DNA from: Setaria digitata
Taxonomy: Eukaryota > Nematoda > Chromadorea > Rhabditida > Setariidae
Direction: 5' to 3'
DNA: 64,000 nt
Assembly: GCA_003640385.1 (NCBI GenBank)
Contig: RCAB01000237.1
Location: forward strand, 1 to 64,000
Part shown: piece by piece, positions 50,169 through 61,494 of the stretch
How the letters are laid out: every line of letters starts with the position of its first letter
Position numbering within the stretch: the stretch's first letter is position 1
Notes under the pieces: generated by a model
Database searches by the model: none
What the model was told of the DNA's origin: nothing
What the model saw: only the letters and a program-made list of their open reading frames with translations
Program-made: the position numbers and the translations under genes

Positions 50169-52108
50169 AACATATAGCGATCTTGCATTATTATTGTGCT
50201 AAATTACGGAAAATAATATATTATTTAAAACTAAAAAGTGATGAGGAAAGAATCAGTAAGTGAAGAATAGCAAAATATATCTATCTGTCGTGTTAAAACG
50301 GATTCAGATGAGACGTAATGAAGCGTGGATGGACTGAAGCTTAATATAAGAAAGTTAGTTAGCCTATTTTTAGGATGAAAAAAAAAGTGTTAAGATGGAA
50401 ATGAATGCTTAACATTTATGATGCATTTTATCAAATATTTTACTAGCAATAATTGATCATTGAAATTTATCAAAAATTTCCATAAAAAAAAAAAAAAAAA
50501 AAAAAAACACAACAACAAACATTAACTTCCTATTCACAACGAAAAGATTTAAACTTTATCCATCCACTTTTTTTTTTAAATACCTTGTTGATATTTGCGC
50601 CTGCAATTAAATTGTTCATATGTTCACTTTCCGCCTTGCTTAATTATGCAATATTTTGTGCAAAGATTTCAATTCAACTTCCTCAAATAATAACATACAA
50701 TTTATACACAGGTAATAGCAAAAAAAAAAAAAAGAAAAAAGAAAAAAGCAAGACGAGGAAAAAACTCGTTAATTTGCTGCTATTTAAATGATGTCCAAAT
50801 TAAATTCGCACTTATTTTTAATTTTCTAGTCAACCATAAAACGAAGGAAAATAGCTATTTTTTTTTTTTTTTTAATTTCCATTATTTTAAAGGATCAAAG
50901 ACGGTTTAGTGAAAATAATTATAGTGAAATTGAAATATACACTGTATCCGTTTTATATGCATATGTATAAAAGACAGATATATATATTCTATAATAGACT
51001 AGAATATAGCAAGTTCCCAAAAGTTAGAACAGTTAGATTTTTGCGGCAAGTTTGCAAAAAGGACACGTCAGTTGAAATTCTGTAAGCTTGAAAAGAACCG
51101 AATCAGAGCTTATTCAATTTAAGAAAAAAGAAAAAACAGTATGCAAAGGTAAACGCCATGAATAACAATTAGATTTTATAAACGGTACACTGAATTTAAA
51201 TTCAAAATTAAAAATTAAATTAATATTTTGTATGAAGACATTTAAACTGAATTTTAGGCAAAGTATCAAGTTGAAATTCGGAAATTGATTGATTAAAAAT
51301 TCAGCTTGGCAAACTATTCCTGATTTCTGTTGCTAATTCACTTAAACAAAGAAGATTATTGTTTTGTTATAATTGCTAGATGTCTTTGTTTTTAAGTGAA
51401 TAGAAGAAAAAAAAATAATTTGGTCAAAAAGTGTAGTTGAATTTACCAAATCGCCCCATTCATTAAAGGCAGTAATGATTTATACACAATGCAAAGATAA
51501 AATTTTAAAATTATCAGATCAAAAGAAAAAAAAAAAAAATTGTTCTCAATAATCGAAATAAATTTTGAAATTGAAATTCAAGAAATTATTAACCTGATTG
51601 AAAACAAAAACATTTTGAAACCGTAAATTAGCATTCATTATTAGCAGTATATCACGAAACATTTAAAGTAATATTTGTCAAACTCTTGCCATTTTACGCT
51701 AATATCTAGGCGAATTCAGTTCTCATTAATCGTTTCTAATTAAGCACTCCAAAACTGTCTTTTAATAAATTAAGCATTAATCTAAAGAAACAATTATGTA
51801 GTGACATATTTTTCATTCATTATAATAATAAAGGAAATAATTTATGATAACAATTCCTCGTCATTTTGTAACACTACAATAATTAAGTAAATGAAATGCC
51901 TAGACACATCTGGATGACGCGTCACTATATTTATTTATTTATTTCCAGTAAATGTATTTCAAATAAGTTATTTGTAATTTTGATCATTATTATTTTATGC
52001 AACTAAAAAATAAGAGAATTTTGTTCGTACACTTAAAAAATTTCACAGAAAAAATGGACAGTTTAAAAATCTTTTGTAAAAGAATCTGTAATTCAGGAAT
52101 TTCTTGAA

Positions 52109-52172
52109 CAAGAGTTTGTAAATTCCAATTATCTTTTCTTCAAGAGTTTGTAAATTCCAATTATCTTTTCTT
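52109..52172 (+). repeat. Exact 32-bp tandem duplication
   Basis: Bases 52109-52140 and 52141-52172 are identical copies beginning CAAGAGTTTGTAAATTCC. There is no 'n' between them, so this is probably a real recent slip duplication. Confidence 0.85.
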
Positions 52173-54656
52173 CGGTGGCAAAAAAAAAGTGTTTTTATCT
52201 TAAAAAAAAAAAAAATTGTAGGAATTAAAAACAGACAAAAACAATTTCTTAATTAATTTATTTGTCGCTCATTCTTCCTTCTTCCTACTCTTTTTCTAAT
52301 ATCTTTTCCTTTCACTTTTGTACTTTTCATTTTATCCTTTTGTCTTTTCGTAACTTTTTCTTCTCGTTTAAAAATAAAAAATGGCCCATCAAAATATAGA
52401 GGAGAAATTTCCAAAAAATTGCTTTTTTTTTTTTGTTTAACTGTCAAAATAAGATGAAAAGGATAGAAAAGATGGTGGCGCCAAATTGGATTAATATTTA
52501 AAAATTTCCAATTTTAAATGTTTTTTTTTTCCTTAAATTATCATCCCTTTTAATTTTCAATGTTCTTTTCAACTATTTCAAAACTTCAAAACAGGAGGTA
52601 CTGAAAGTGGAAGGACAACTGTCGAAAAGAAATAAACTAAACTTTTGTTTTTTGTTTTTTTTTTTTTCCTCCTTTGCCTTTCTTTAAATGAATAAATTTT
52701 TCAATAAACAGAAAGAAAAACTCAATTGTTTAAGTATATATTTCTATTATCACTTAATTAAAATTACTTTATTTTATCAACGATTTTTCAATTATTTTCC
52801 ATTACAAAGAAATGCAATACTTGATATATTCCATCTTCATTTCAATTAATTCTTTCCTTCCACTGTGCAATTTTATATACATATATATATATTTCTTTTT
52901 GTTTTTCCTCTTTTTTTTTTTCTCTAATTTTTTTTCCCCCAATTTACTAAGCTAAGCTGAAAATAATGAATGTATTTGTAATGAATGTGGTTAAAAAAAA
53001 AAACGAGGAGAAGAGCAGGAGCTGATTGAGAGAAAAGAGGTATGAGCTCGAGCTTTTCAGTTCAATCATCTTGGTCTGATTTTTTAGTATTATCGTGTAT
53101 GGATGCAAACAAAACTATATGTTTTCAAGCTCATTTATTTTACGCTCGGTTTATATTTACTGAAATTAATTGAAATTTGAATAATGCTATGATGAGATTA
53201 ATAAAGTAGGAAGTGTTAGGACAACACTGCTGACAAGATTTGAAAAAAAAAAAAAGGAAAAGTGAGTAATAATTGTTGATAAGATTTAAAAAAAAAAAAA
53301 AACTAGTGTAATGTTAACTATATGATCAATTAAATTACTAAATCTTATTTGAAATAAGAAAACATTAAGCTATTAAGCTACTAGAAGAAATTAGAAAAAA
53401 AAAACTATCATTTAGAAGAAATAAAAATGAGCTAAAATAAAATTACGGAAGTCCGAAATAAGTATGCTTGTGATAAGATTAATAAGTTATTGTAAGATTA
53501 CCTAATTTTGCTTAACATTTCATTCATTTGAAACATAATTACCGTAATTAGTTACTTGCTTCTGTAACTTAAATTTTGGTCAGTATTCTTATTCCAATTC
53601 TAATATTATTAACAATTATTAGCCGTGACAAGTGAATAAACGAGAAAATTATGATATTGTTTGTCTTCAAAATTTTTGTTTTGCGAATAATTCTCTTATT
53701 TCTGCATCAATTTTTTCTTTTTCTTCTCTCTTGCTTTAAACGGATTTTTTTTGATTCAGAAATTTAAGAAAAAAAAATAAAAATGATTTAAATTATTTCC
53801 AACACATTTGAAATAATCACAGTGTGATTAATATTTATAAAAATTAATGAAGCGAAGGCATAAATAATAATTCACTTTTCAAAAAAGTTGTGATTAACTG
53901 ACAAAAAAATTAGAATTCAATAGTCGAAATGGCTCATTAATTAACCTGAATAGATTCACAATTTACTAGTATTTGCCTAGCAAATAAGTTAGGATTTGAC
54001 GCTTATTTGAAGAAGAAGAAGAAGGAAAAAAAGAGGATTGAAAATATGAAAATTAGTGAATTTTATATTTAGTAAATTTGTATTATTTTACTGTAACATC
54101 TGAAGCTTATGGCATAATATATTTTAAAACATTTACCATTATCATTTGAATCTTTTAAGCAATAATTTAATTAAAAAAGCAGAACAACAAAACTGGGTAA
54201 ACAAATAAATGAATAATCATACAATATTAAAATGATGAAGTTCTTAAATTGAATTATTTTGAAAAATTTTTTCCGAAATTTCACTTTCAAAAAATTTTAG
54301 ATATTATCTTAAATGTAAGGAAATATATAAAAAATTAGTATTTGCATACACTTCAAGCAAAATTACCAAACAAACAATCCAATAGGTTTAGTGATGAATG
54401 TCAGTTAAATTTTTTAATGTGTACCTTTTATTGTAATAAATTTTTAGTTGCTTTATTTTGCTCAATTAATTGCATTATTTTAACCAATGAACCAATATTT
54501 TTAACATACATTAAGATTTCTAATATTTCGTGAAGTAAATTAAATAGTCTTCATAGATTTCATTTTTTGATTGATTTTTTTTTTCCTAAAAAAATTTTTT
54601 AACGTACAGTTTACAACACTTCAATCAGAACTACACCGAATATTTTATATTCAGAT

Positions 54657-54680
54657 ACATATATATATAATAATAATAAT

Positions 54681-54725
<45 letters not shown>

Positions 54726-54737
54726 TATATATATATT
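54657..54737. repeat. (AT)n/(TAA)n low-complexity tract
   Basis: An alternating AT tract interrupted by TAA triplets and short A runs, over about 80 bases; self-complementary and likely to be unstable. Confidence 0.85.
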
Positions 54738-55023
54738 TTAAATAGTTGATGCAGTAATTTATGCATTTTTGAAGATTCACTTAGAACAAAATTATAAAAT
54801 GTGGAAAGAAAAGAGACCAATCATAACTCTCGAGAAAGCCTGCGAAATGTGGTGGTATCGAATTTTATTTAAACAAAACTTCCGCTTATTTTTCACACAG
54901 ATTTCAATTGTTGTTTTCACCTGTAATTAAAATGCTTTTTTTTAAGTCAAAAACAAAAAATAATAATTTTATGAAAATATTAAATTTATTCTCAATTTTT
55001 TTTTCGCATCATATTTTTATCAC

Positions 55024-55102
55024 TGTTATTTACAGTAATGAAAGTGATAAGATGATATGTAAATAACATATCAGATTATCGCTTTCATTACTGTAAATAA
55101 TA
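55024..55102. ncRNA. 79-nt near-perfect hairpin (possible precursor RNA or fold-back element)
   Basis: Bases 55024-55050 pair with 55076-55102 (27 pairs, two of them G-U on the plus strand). A tandem GA/GA mismatch follows (55051-55052 with 55074-55075), then eight more pairs (55053-55060 with 55066-55073) and a five-base loop (55061-55065). The length and shape are those of a microRNA precursor. It lies 600 bases upstream of the globin start codon. No expression evidence is available and a short fold-back transposon remnant would look similar. Confidence 0.4.
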
Positions 55103-55700
55103 TTCATTTAATTTTACAGTTTTGTCACTCTCATTTCATTTTACATTTCATTTTATAGTTCTATTTTTTTTTTTTCCTTTTCAATTTAAATATCACATAT
55201 CTAAGCTATTTGGCAGTTTTAGTATTTTTTTAGAATTTGCTGATCTATTAGTTTGTTTTCCATTAGCAATTGCTCTACGGAATTTTCAAACTTTCACTTT
55301 AATTTTTCTGTTTTAGTATTTATTGCATAGCAAAAAAAGAAGAAAAAAAAGGGAAAAAATAGAATATAAAATAGAATAAAATAATAAAATAAAAAATAAA
55401 GAATAGGAAAAATGAGATTAATCCAAAGTTTAGCAAAGAATAATCGTGAGGAATTCATTACGTGAAGTAATGAATACTTGGTATAAAAAATAGTGAAGAA
55501 ATATTTTTCACAATTCAAAGTTTGGCAAATTAGTATATTCAAATTCAATTTAGTTACTATTAAATTAGTGATATTGTTTTAGGATAATATAATTGACCCC
55601 ACATTGTATCCTTGCCCAAAACATATTGTTAGTCAAATTTTTCAATGTTTCCAACCATTGTTTTATTTTCATTTTCGTTTTATTTTAATGATTTTAGGAA

Positions 55701-57690
55701 ATGGGCCAACGGAACTCGATCAACAACAAAAGTACCCAAGATGATGAGCCACACTCAACAGCTGGTTTTTTTTTACCTATTTTTTCTTTCAAGTTAGATT
55801 GTAGAAAAAGAAGAGTATTTTTAACAAAATTTAACCACTGATCGCAATTTTTATTTGATTAAATTTACTATTTGGGATGCAGAATTACTAAAATAATAAA
55901 AATTTTTAATCACAAAATGCATTACTAAATTTAATTTTCCCATAGAACTAATTTTTTCTTTTTGTAGTAAGTGGAAGTGATGCCAACGAAAATCAAGACG
56001 CAAAAAGTCCTGCAGTAAATGCTAATTACAGGTGAGATAATTAGTATTTAAAAAACACCTGTTTTGGACAAAAAGATCTGTGTCTATTTTTACTTATTGA
56101 TAGATTTGTTATCCATTCTCTTCTAGCTGCAATTGGTAGAAATTTTTTTGCTAAAAGTTTTTTAATTGAAAATGTGGTTAAGAATAAAATTCGGAAATTT
56201 AATCTGCAAAAATCGAAAAATTTTTGTAGTTTTCAATATTTCCAAAAAAAATATTTTTTTTTTCAGTCATAATTTTTAATAATTATAAAAATTTTCGATT
56301 TTGGCACCATCGCAATTTTTAAATTTTAAAAATAATAGTTGAATTGGAATAATTAATTCAGGTACTTAAAAGTTAAAAACAAAATAAATACTCTTCAGAG
56401 AAATAATTCGAAATTGCTTTGATAAGGCAAGTGATATTACGGCTGGAAGAATTCTAATGCGAATTAACCAACAGCGCTCAGATTTTAAGTATGAAATTGT
56501 TAATAATGAATAGTAATAAAAAATCCTTGCTTTTTTGTTTCCGCACGAGAGCTTTTCTTTTGCCTTGAAATTCATTAAATATTAAAACAATTATCTCTTA
56601 TCATATCCAACTCGTTTTACAAATAATAATTAATCGTTTGAAAACAATATGATTACTAGTAAAACTATTACTTTTAATCAATAACATAATTATTATTGCT
56701 GTCATAATTTTAAATTAATTTAAATTTTCAGAGCATACAGAGATAATCTAACACAGGAACAACTTGAGTCATTAACCAATTTATTATCTGATTATCTATC
56801 ATCTGTTATTGAAAATGTAGATGACGCTGAAAAGGTACAAATTATCAGAGTGATTTCATCATATCACTATCAGTATTTTTCCTCCTACAACCATAACACA
56901 TTTTAACTGTATAAAAACATATCAAAGTGTAATTAATTGTTCCAAGAAACTTCCTTACCCATTTACTTTAGCTTCTTGAAGAAATTCCTAAATTGAACTT
57001 TGTCGATAGACAATAGTAAAAATAAAAATTTATTCTTTCATACTACATAAATTATACCATTTCAAGCACCAGTATAATAAAATAAAATCTCAAATAGAAA
57101 ATCAAAAAATGAAGAATATTTTTGCATTGGCGCTAATTTTTCATTTTAAAAAATTGTCATTTCAATTTCTAATTTAAACTTTTCTTCCATTTAAATTTGT
57201 TTTAATAAATTACAGGTGAAAGAGATTTCAATGCAGTATGGTTCAATGCATGTCAAACTAAGACTAAATGGCTTTAAACCTGATTTTTTTGCAACAATGG
57301 CTGATGCAATTGCAACTGAATGTTCATTTTTAAGCGAAACGGCTACCGTTCATGCGCCTACAAATACCTTTAAGGTTGATTTTGAATTATTTCAATCGCA
57401 AAATCGAGTTAAAATACAAAAGAATGATAAAAATTAATGACAGTTGATTAAAATTTTCTTGAATGAGGGAAAAAAGGAAAGACAAAGTAATAATACAAAT
57501 AATTTCCGTTCCTCTTCACCCTCTCACGTAAGTGCACGTCAAAATATATACATGATCTGGTGCATTTAGGACACATATTTAAATTTTTAGCCTCGCTTTA
57601 CACTTTTAGAGAACGTAGAAATAAATGATTGTGTAGGAATAAATATCTGCAAGTTATTATATATGCTTTTATTATTGTCATTATTTATTA

Positions 57691-57752
<62 letters not shown>

Positions 57753-58989
57753 TGTTATTATTATTATTATTTGTTATTATTATTATTATTGTCATTACTA
57801 TTACTATTATTATGATTGTTTGATTATTATCAAAAAAGAACGTAATTATTTAGGCTTGGACACTTCTTGTTGACTTGATGTTTTCTTCGGTCCGTGATGG
57901 TTTCTATCAGGAATTACGTCGACAGAGACGTCGTTCTCCAACACATCCTAAAAGCTCAAGGGAATCGAGCATTAACAACGAATTTCGAGATGGTTGTTCG
58001 GATAATAGCTTAATAGATTCTGCGAAATTTGGTATAAAATTAGAATAAATTTTGAATTTTATACAACCTTATTTTTTTCGTTTCCAAGAAAGATAAATTA
58101 AAAATTGAAAATTCATAAAACACAGCAAAGAATGTGAAATCATTTGGAGCTGAAGTTCATGCAAAGTTTCACTCTTTTATTAAGAGAGGTGAACTTCTTC
58201 AGACAATCCATCATCACCTTCGTGACCTAAATTTTATCCATTGATTCCTTATGAAGAAGAAGAAATAAAACTTCGGTAATCGATCATTACCATATTAATT
58301 AGAATCTAATACTCTTTTCAGAAGCTGACAACAGCGATAAAGAAATTGGTTATCACTGGGCCAGGTAAGAGTTTCATTCAGCACTTTTTTCGAAAATGAA
58401 TGCTGAGGAGAAACTAGACACTTCGTAGATTATCGCAGCACTAATGTTTGAAATGGAAAATTTTGCTAGAGTTCGATATGCCCCTAAATGATAACGATAA
58501 CAACAAATTACTTGATTAGGAATCTAAAGGAAGTTTACAATATTGAAGCTTATTTTAATAAAAAGGAATAATTCAGCCAGTCTATTGATCGAGATCATCG
58601 ACAGACATTCCGAGAATACTGACTTGATTTTCTGGAATGTAAAATTTGCTATATAGCTTACGTTACAGTTGAAAAGTATTTCACTAAGATTAGTGATGCT
58701 GAAATCCTACTGAAAATCAACAATTATTGTTATTTGGAATATTCTCCGGATCAAATCAAAATTGCAATAATTTCATAAGTATAATATATCTTTGATGAGG
58801 TCTGAAAACAAAAAGAGTCCCGTCAAGAATTGCCATCTAATTAGTCAGTGGTTGACATTAATAAATTTCAGTCCGTTAGCTAGAAATATTCCAAATTCGT
58901 CAGTACCAACAGTTTCAAGGCCACTATTTCAAAAATCTAACTCTGCAAACAATTTTACAAAATTAGTTTCAACGACAGGATGTGGTTAA
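55701..58989 (+). CDS. Globin with predicted N-myristoylation site and serine-rich tail
   Basis: Exons 55701-55764, 55968-56031, 56399-56488, 56732-56834, 57216-57374, 57854-58031, 58322-58364, 58872-58989; phases agree, total 819 nt, 272 aa. Residues 1-6 are MGQRNS, a good myristoylation consensus (Gly2, Ser6). Helices A-B are at about 43-70 (EIIRNCFDKASDITAGRILM). The CD corner is RSDFKAYRD, with F72 or Y75 as the candidate CD1 aromatic. The E region is 79-100, the proximal F8 histidine is H119 in QYGSMHVKLRLNGFKPDFF, G is at 127-147 (ATMADAIATECSFL), and H is at 161-181 (AWTLLVDLMFSSVRDGFY). No histidine occurs between 74 and 107, so a distal E7 histidine is absent. The tail after 186 is polar. 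Membrane-anchored globins are known in nematodes and some act in redox signalling; function here is inference. The start follows a TTTTAG acceptor at 55692-55697. Confidence 0.88.
57678..57815 (+). repeat. (TTA)n microsatellite in a globin intron
   Basis: About 40 TTA triplets with a few TTG and TCA interruptions inside the intron between globin exons 5 and 6 (57375-57853). Confidence 0.92.
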
Positions 58990-59514
58990 TTTTCATCGAC
59001 ATTTTTTATCACTGTTTTGTTTTTCATCTTTTTATTTTTTAATTTTAATTTTTAAACTGCTAAAGTGTTGTCAAGGACTACTATATTAATGGAATATTAA
59101 ATAGTAATTAATGATTACTTCCATCAAATAAATCTTAACATGAAGCATACCAGCAAATGGTTCAATCATTAATTGACTGCATGTATTTTAACAATAAATT
59201 GATTATAATTTTATAACTTTTGAAATTAATATTAATCATGCACTCCCATAAATAGATGAAAATTTTGGAATTTAAAAATCAGAGTAATGATACGAAATTA
59301 TTCATACATTCTTCTCTTTATAATTCTTTTGTTCATTCATTCATATAACAACATCATCCAAATTATCATGATAATGATTTGATAATCTTCTTGTAATAAT
59401 TTCACTTTTTTAATGCTTTTATTTAGCTACTGTACGGATAAATTTAATGCACATAATATTCATTTTACTCATACCAATTTTTTTCTACTAAACGAAATTA
59501 TATTTAATTTATAG

Positions 59515-60596
59515 AATCGGTGAATAATTATTATCGTAATTCCCAAATGGAACATATTAAGCGAACCACACGAGCTCGTACACCGGTCTTTCTTGATATT
59601 TATCAAAATTTCTACAAGATAAATAGCAATATTACTTGTTGCTCCCTTCATATCATTTCGTTGCCATTCTCATCTATCGAAATTATCATTTTACTGATTA
59701 TTTAATAATGAAAAAGAAATTTGACTAGTTTCGAACGTCCGATTTACTCCATATAACGTAAATATAGGAAGCAAGAAATCCAACAAGAAAAATTATTTAA
59801 TGGAAAATTAACATACATTTTAATTAATTTTTTAGACTCATAATTCAATTAGCGGACAAACAAGTGGTCGAATTTTGAAAAACTCCACTGCGACAACTAA
59901 TCACTATAGCAGTACGAAGTATATCATATCACCTTTCCATTCATTTGCTTTTAATTCCTTCCAGTAATTGCAACCTACTTGCAATACTTTCATCTTGATC
60001 ATGTCCATTATGCAGGAATGTATCAACACAATCATCTCAACCAATTATGCCAAAACCTTTCGATCCCAACAAAATTATCGACGATTTCATGAATGATCGG
60101 TACAAAGTTTGATTTTTAACTCTACTGACCATTATGAAAAAAACTTTTCTTTTGTCTTCAACACATGTTCCAGATCACTTGCGTTTTTCAATACTACAAG
60201 GCTTACATATCTGTAAGATATTCATGGCCCTCCTTGAAACTCTTCTATCAAGACTGGGAAAATTCGAAACTTCGGAACGGAAAAGCAATATTACTTCTCT
60301 ACCAACCATATTTCCTGGGTGCTTTATTTCATTCTGAAATAAAGAGGAAAAAAGCCCCTGAACATGCACCAGTTTAGCAATCCGTCATAATACCTGTGTA
60401 TTATTCATCTGTTATGTGATTCAGCACAGATTTTTGTAAAAACTTATTTGGATAACAAACTGATTTCAAATGAAAACAATTATACAACTTGTTCAAACTG
60501 ACGAAGACTTCAAAAATAAAAACTTTCTTGCAGAACTATTTTAAAAAGTCACTGACATTACCAAAAGTAAATAATCTGGTTGACGATTCTTCATGA
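59515..60596 (+). CDS. Possible further globin exons (long C-terminal isoform) or a separate small gene
   Basis: Five coding-like exons follow the globin stop in the same strand: 59515-59585 (SVNNYYRNSQMEHIKRTTRA), 59836-59918 (THNSISGQTSGRILKNSTAT), 60016-60106 (PIMPKPFDPNKIIDDFMNDR), 60174-60212 (ITCVFQYYKAYIS) and 60534-60596 (NYFKKSLTLPKVNNLVDDSS then TGA). Their phases agree with each other. Joining them to globin is possible if the eighth globin exon ends at 58984 (G|GTTAAT) rather than reading through to the stop, which gives 1161 nt, 386 aa. The added sequence is polar and low in complexity, then helical at the end. I see no domain. The join is inferred from phase only, and the fourth exon depends on a weak GTTTGA donor. 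Confidence 0.42.
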
Positions 60597-61494
60597 ATCA
60601 ATTATACACAGGCACTTGGTGCTCATAATCAAATTAGCTAATAAAAAAAGTCATGGCAGCCTGTCAATTGAAAAACATCATGTTCACAACCCAGACCCCA
60701 TTCGATGCTCATAACAAAGTTACCAGAAAGTCGAGAATTCTCAGAAAGAATAATGAATTTTTTACCCCAATTTTCACACAATGATTGGAATTTATAGTAT
60801 TCTTTAGTCCCATAGTCTCCTGGAAATGAATTAATTCAGCATCACAGTTGCCACAACTTAGCACAAAGTTCTCCCTGAGATAGTGAAATATCAGCAAATG
60901 AAAATAAATTTAGATTCTGCGGAGTTAAGAGAGTATGATTCCTACAAAACATTAACGAAGCATCATTCAAAACTTGATGATCACTTACCAATAAAGTGAG
61001 AACGAATTCTAAAACCTTATTCAGAAGTCTTCTACGAATATATATTCTCCAGTACCGAAAAATATATAATTTTTAATCAATTCTGGTTAGCAATAAGAGA
61101 ATCGAGATTTTCTTCAGCTACATATCTCAACTCGAACAGTTCATAAAATAGTAATTTGCATTATCTCTAATAGTAGTGCAACATGATATAAAATGTTTAA
61201 AGAAATGATTATGAAATTCAAAATGCGATAAAGTTTAAAAATGTCGACATCTAAAATGCTGAAAACCAAATTTCATGTACAATCCTAAGTCCAAAGCAAA
61301 ATAATCAGCAAAATGGAATGGATAAAAATTTATAAACAACCGACATCCACATTATCTAGATACCTTCTTATCTACATAAGATGCCATACAGGAAAATATC
61401 CTCCATGAAATGGGAAATAATCACCATATTTACAAATAAAAAAAGAAAAAAATACAATTTGGAGTAGCTTACTTTCGGACTGCAAAATTTTCCA
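60597..61494. other. Convergent spacer between globin-side exons and SAP30
   Basis: AT-rich, 0.9 kb. A minus frame of 62 codons at 60709-60897 has no family resemblance. No other signal is seen. Confidence 0.5.

Larger units (their letters stand above)
34593..55700. other. 21-kb gene desert
   Basis: Between the arrestin start and the globin start I found no exon series that joins in frame. The sequence is AT-rich with very many homopolymer tracts. Open frames at 36352-36573, 36653-36880, 37661-37879, 42728-42925, 45742-45930, 52253-52447 and 55294-55548 are dominated by F, K, L and I and follow the poly-A/T tracts. The region contains one scaffold join, two tandem arrays, several microsatellites, a long hairpin and one coding-like island, listed separately. 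Both flanking genes point out of the desert, so it carries both promoters; a long gene with tiny exons or noncoding RNAs cannot be excluded. Confidence 0.55.

Noticed and set aside
57629..57823. 64-codon poly-tyrosine frame
   Set aside because: It is simply the TTA microsatellite read in one frame inside a globin intron.
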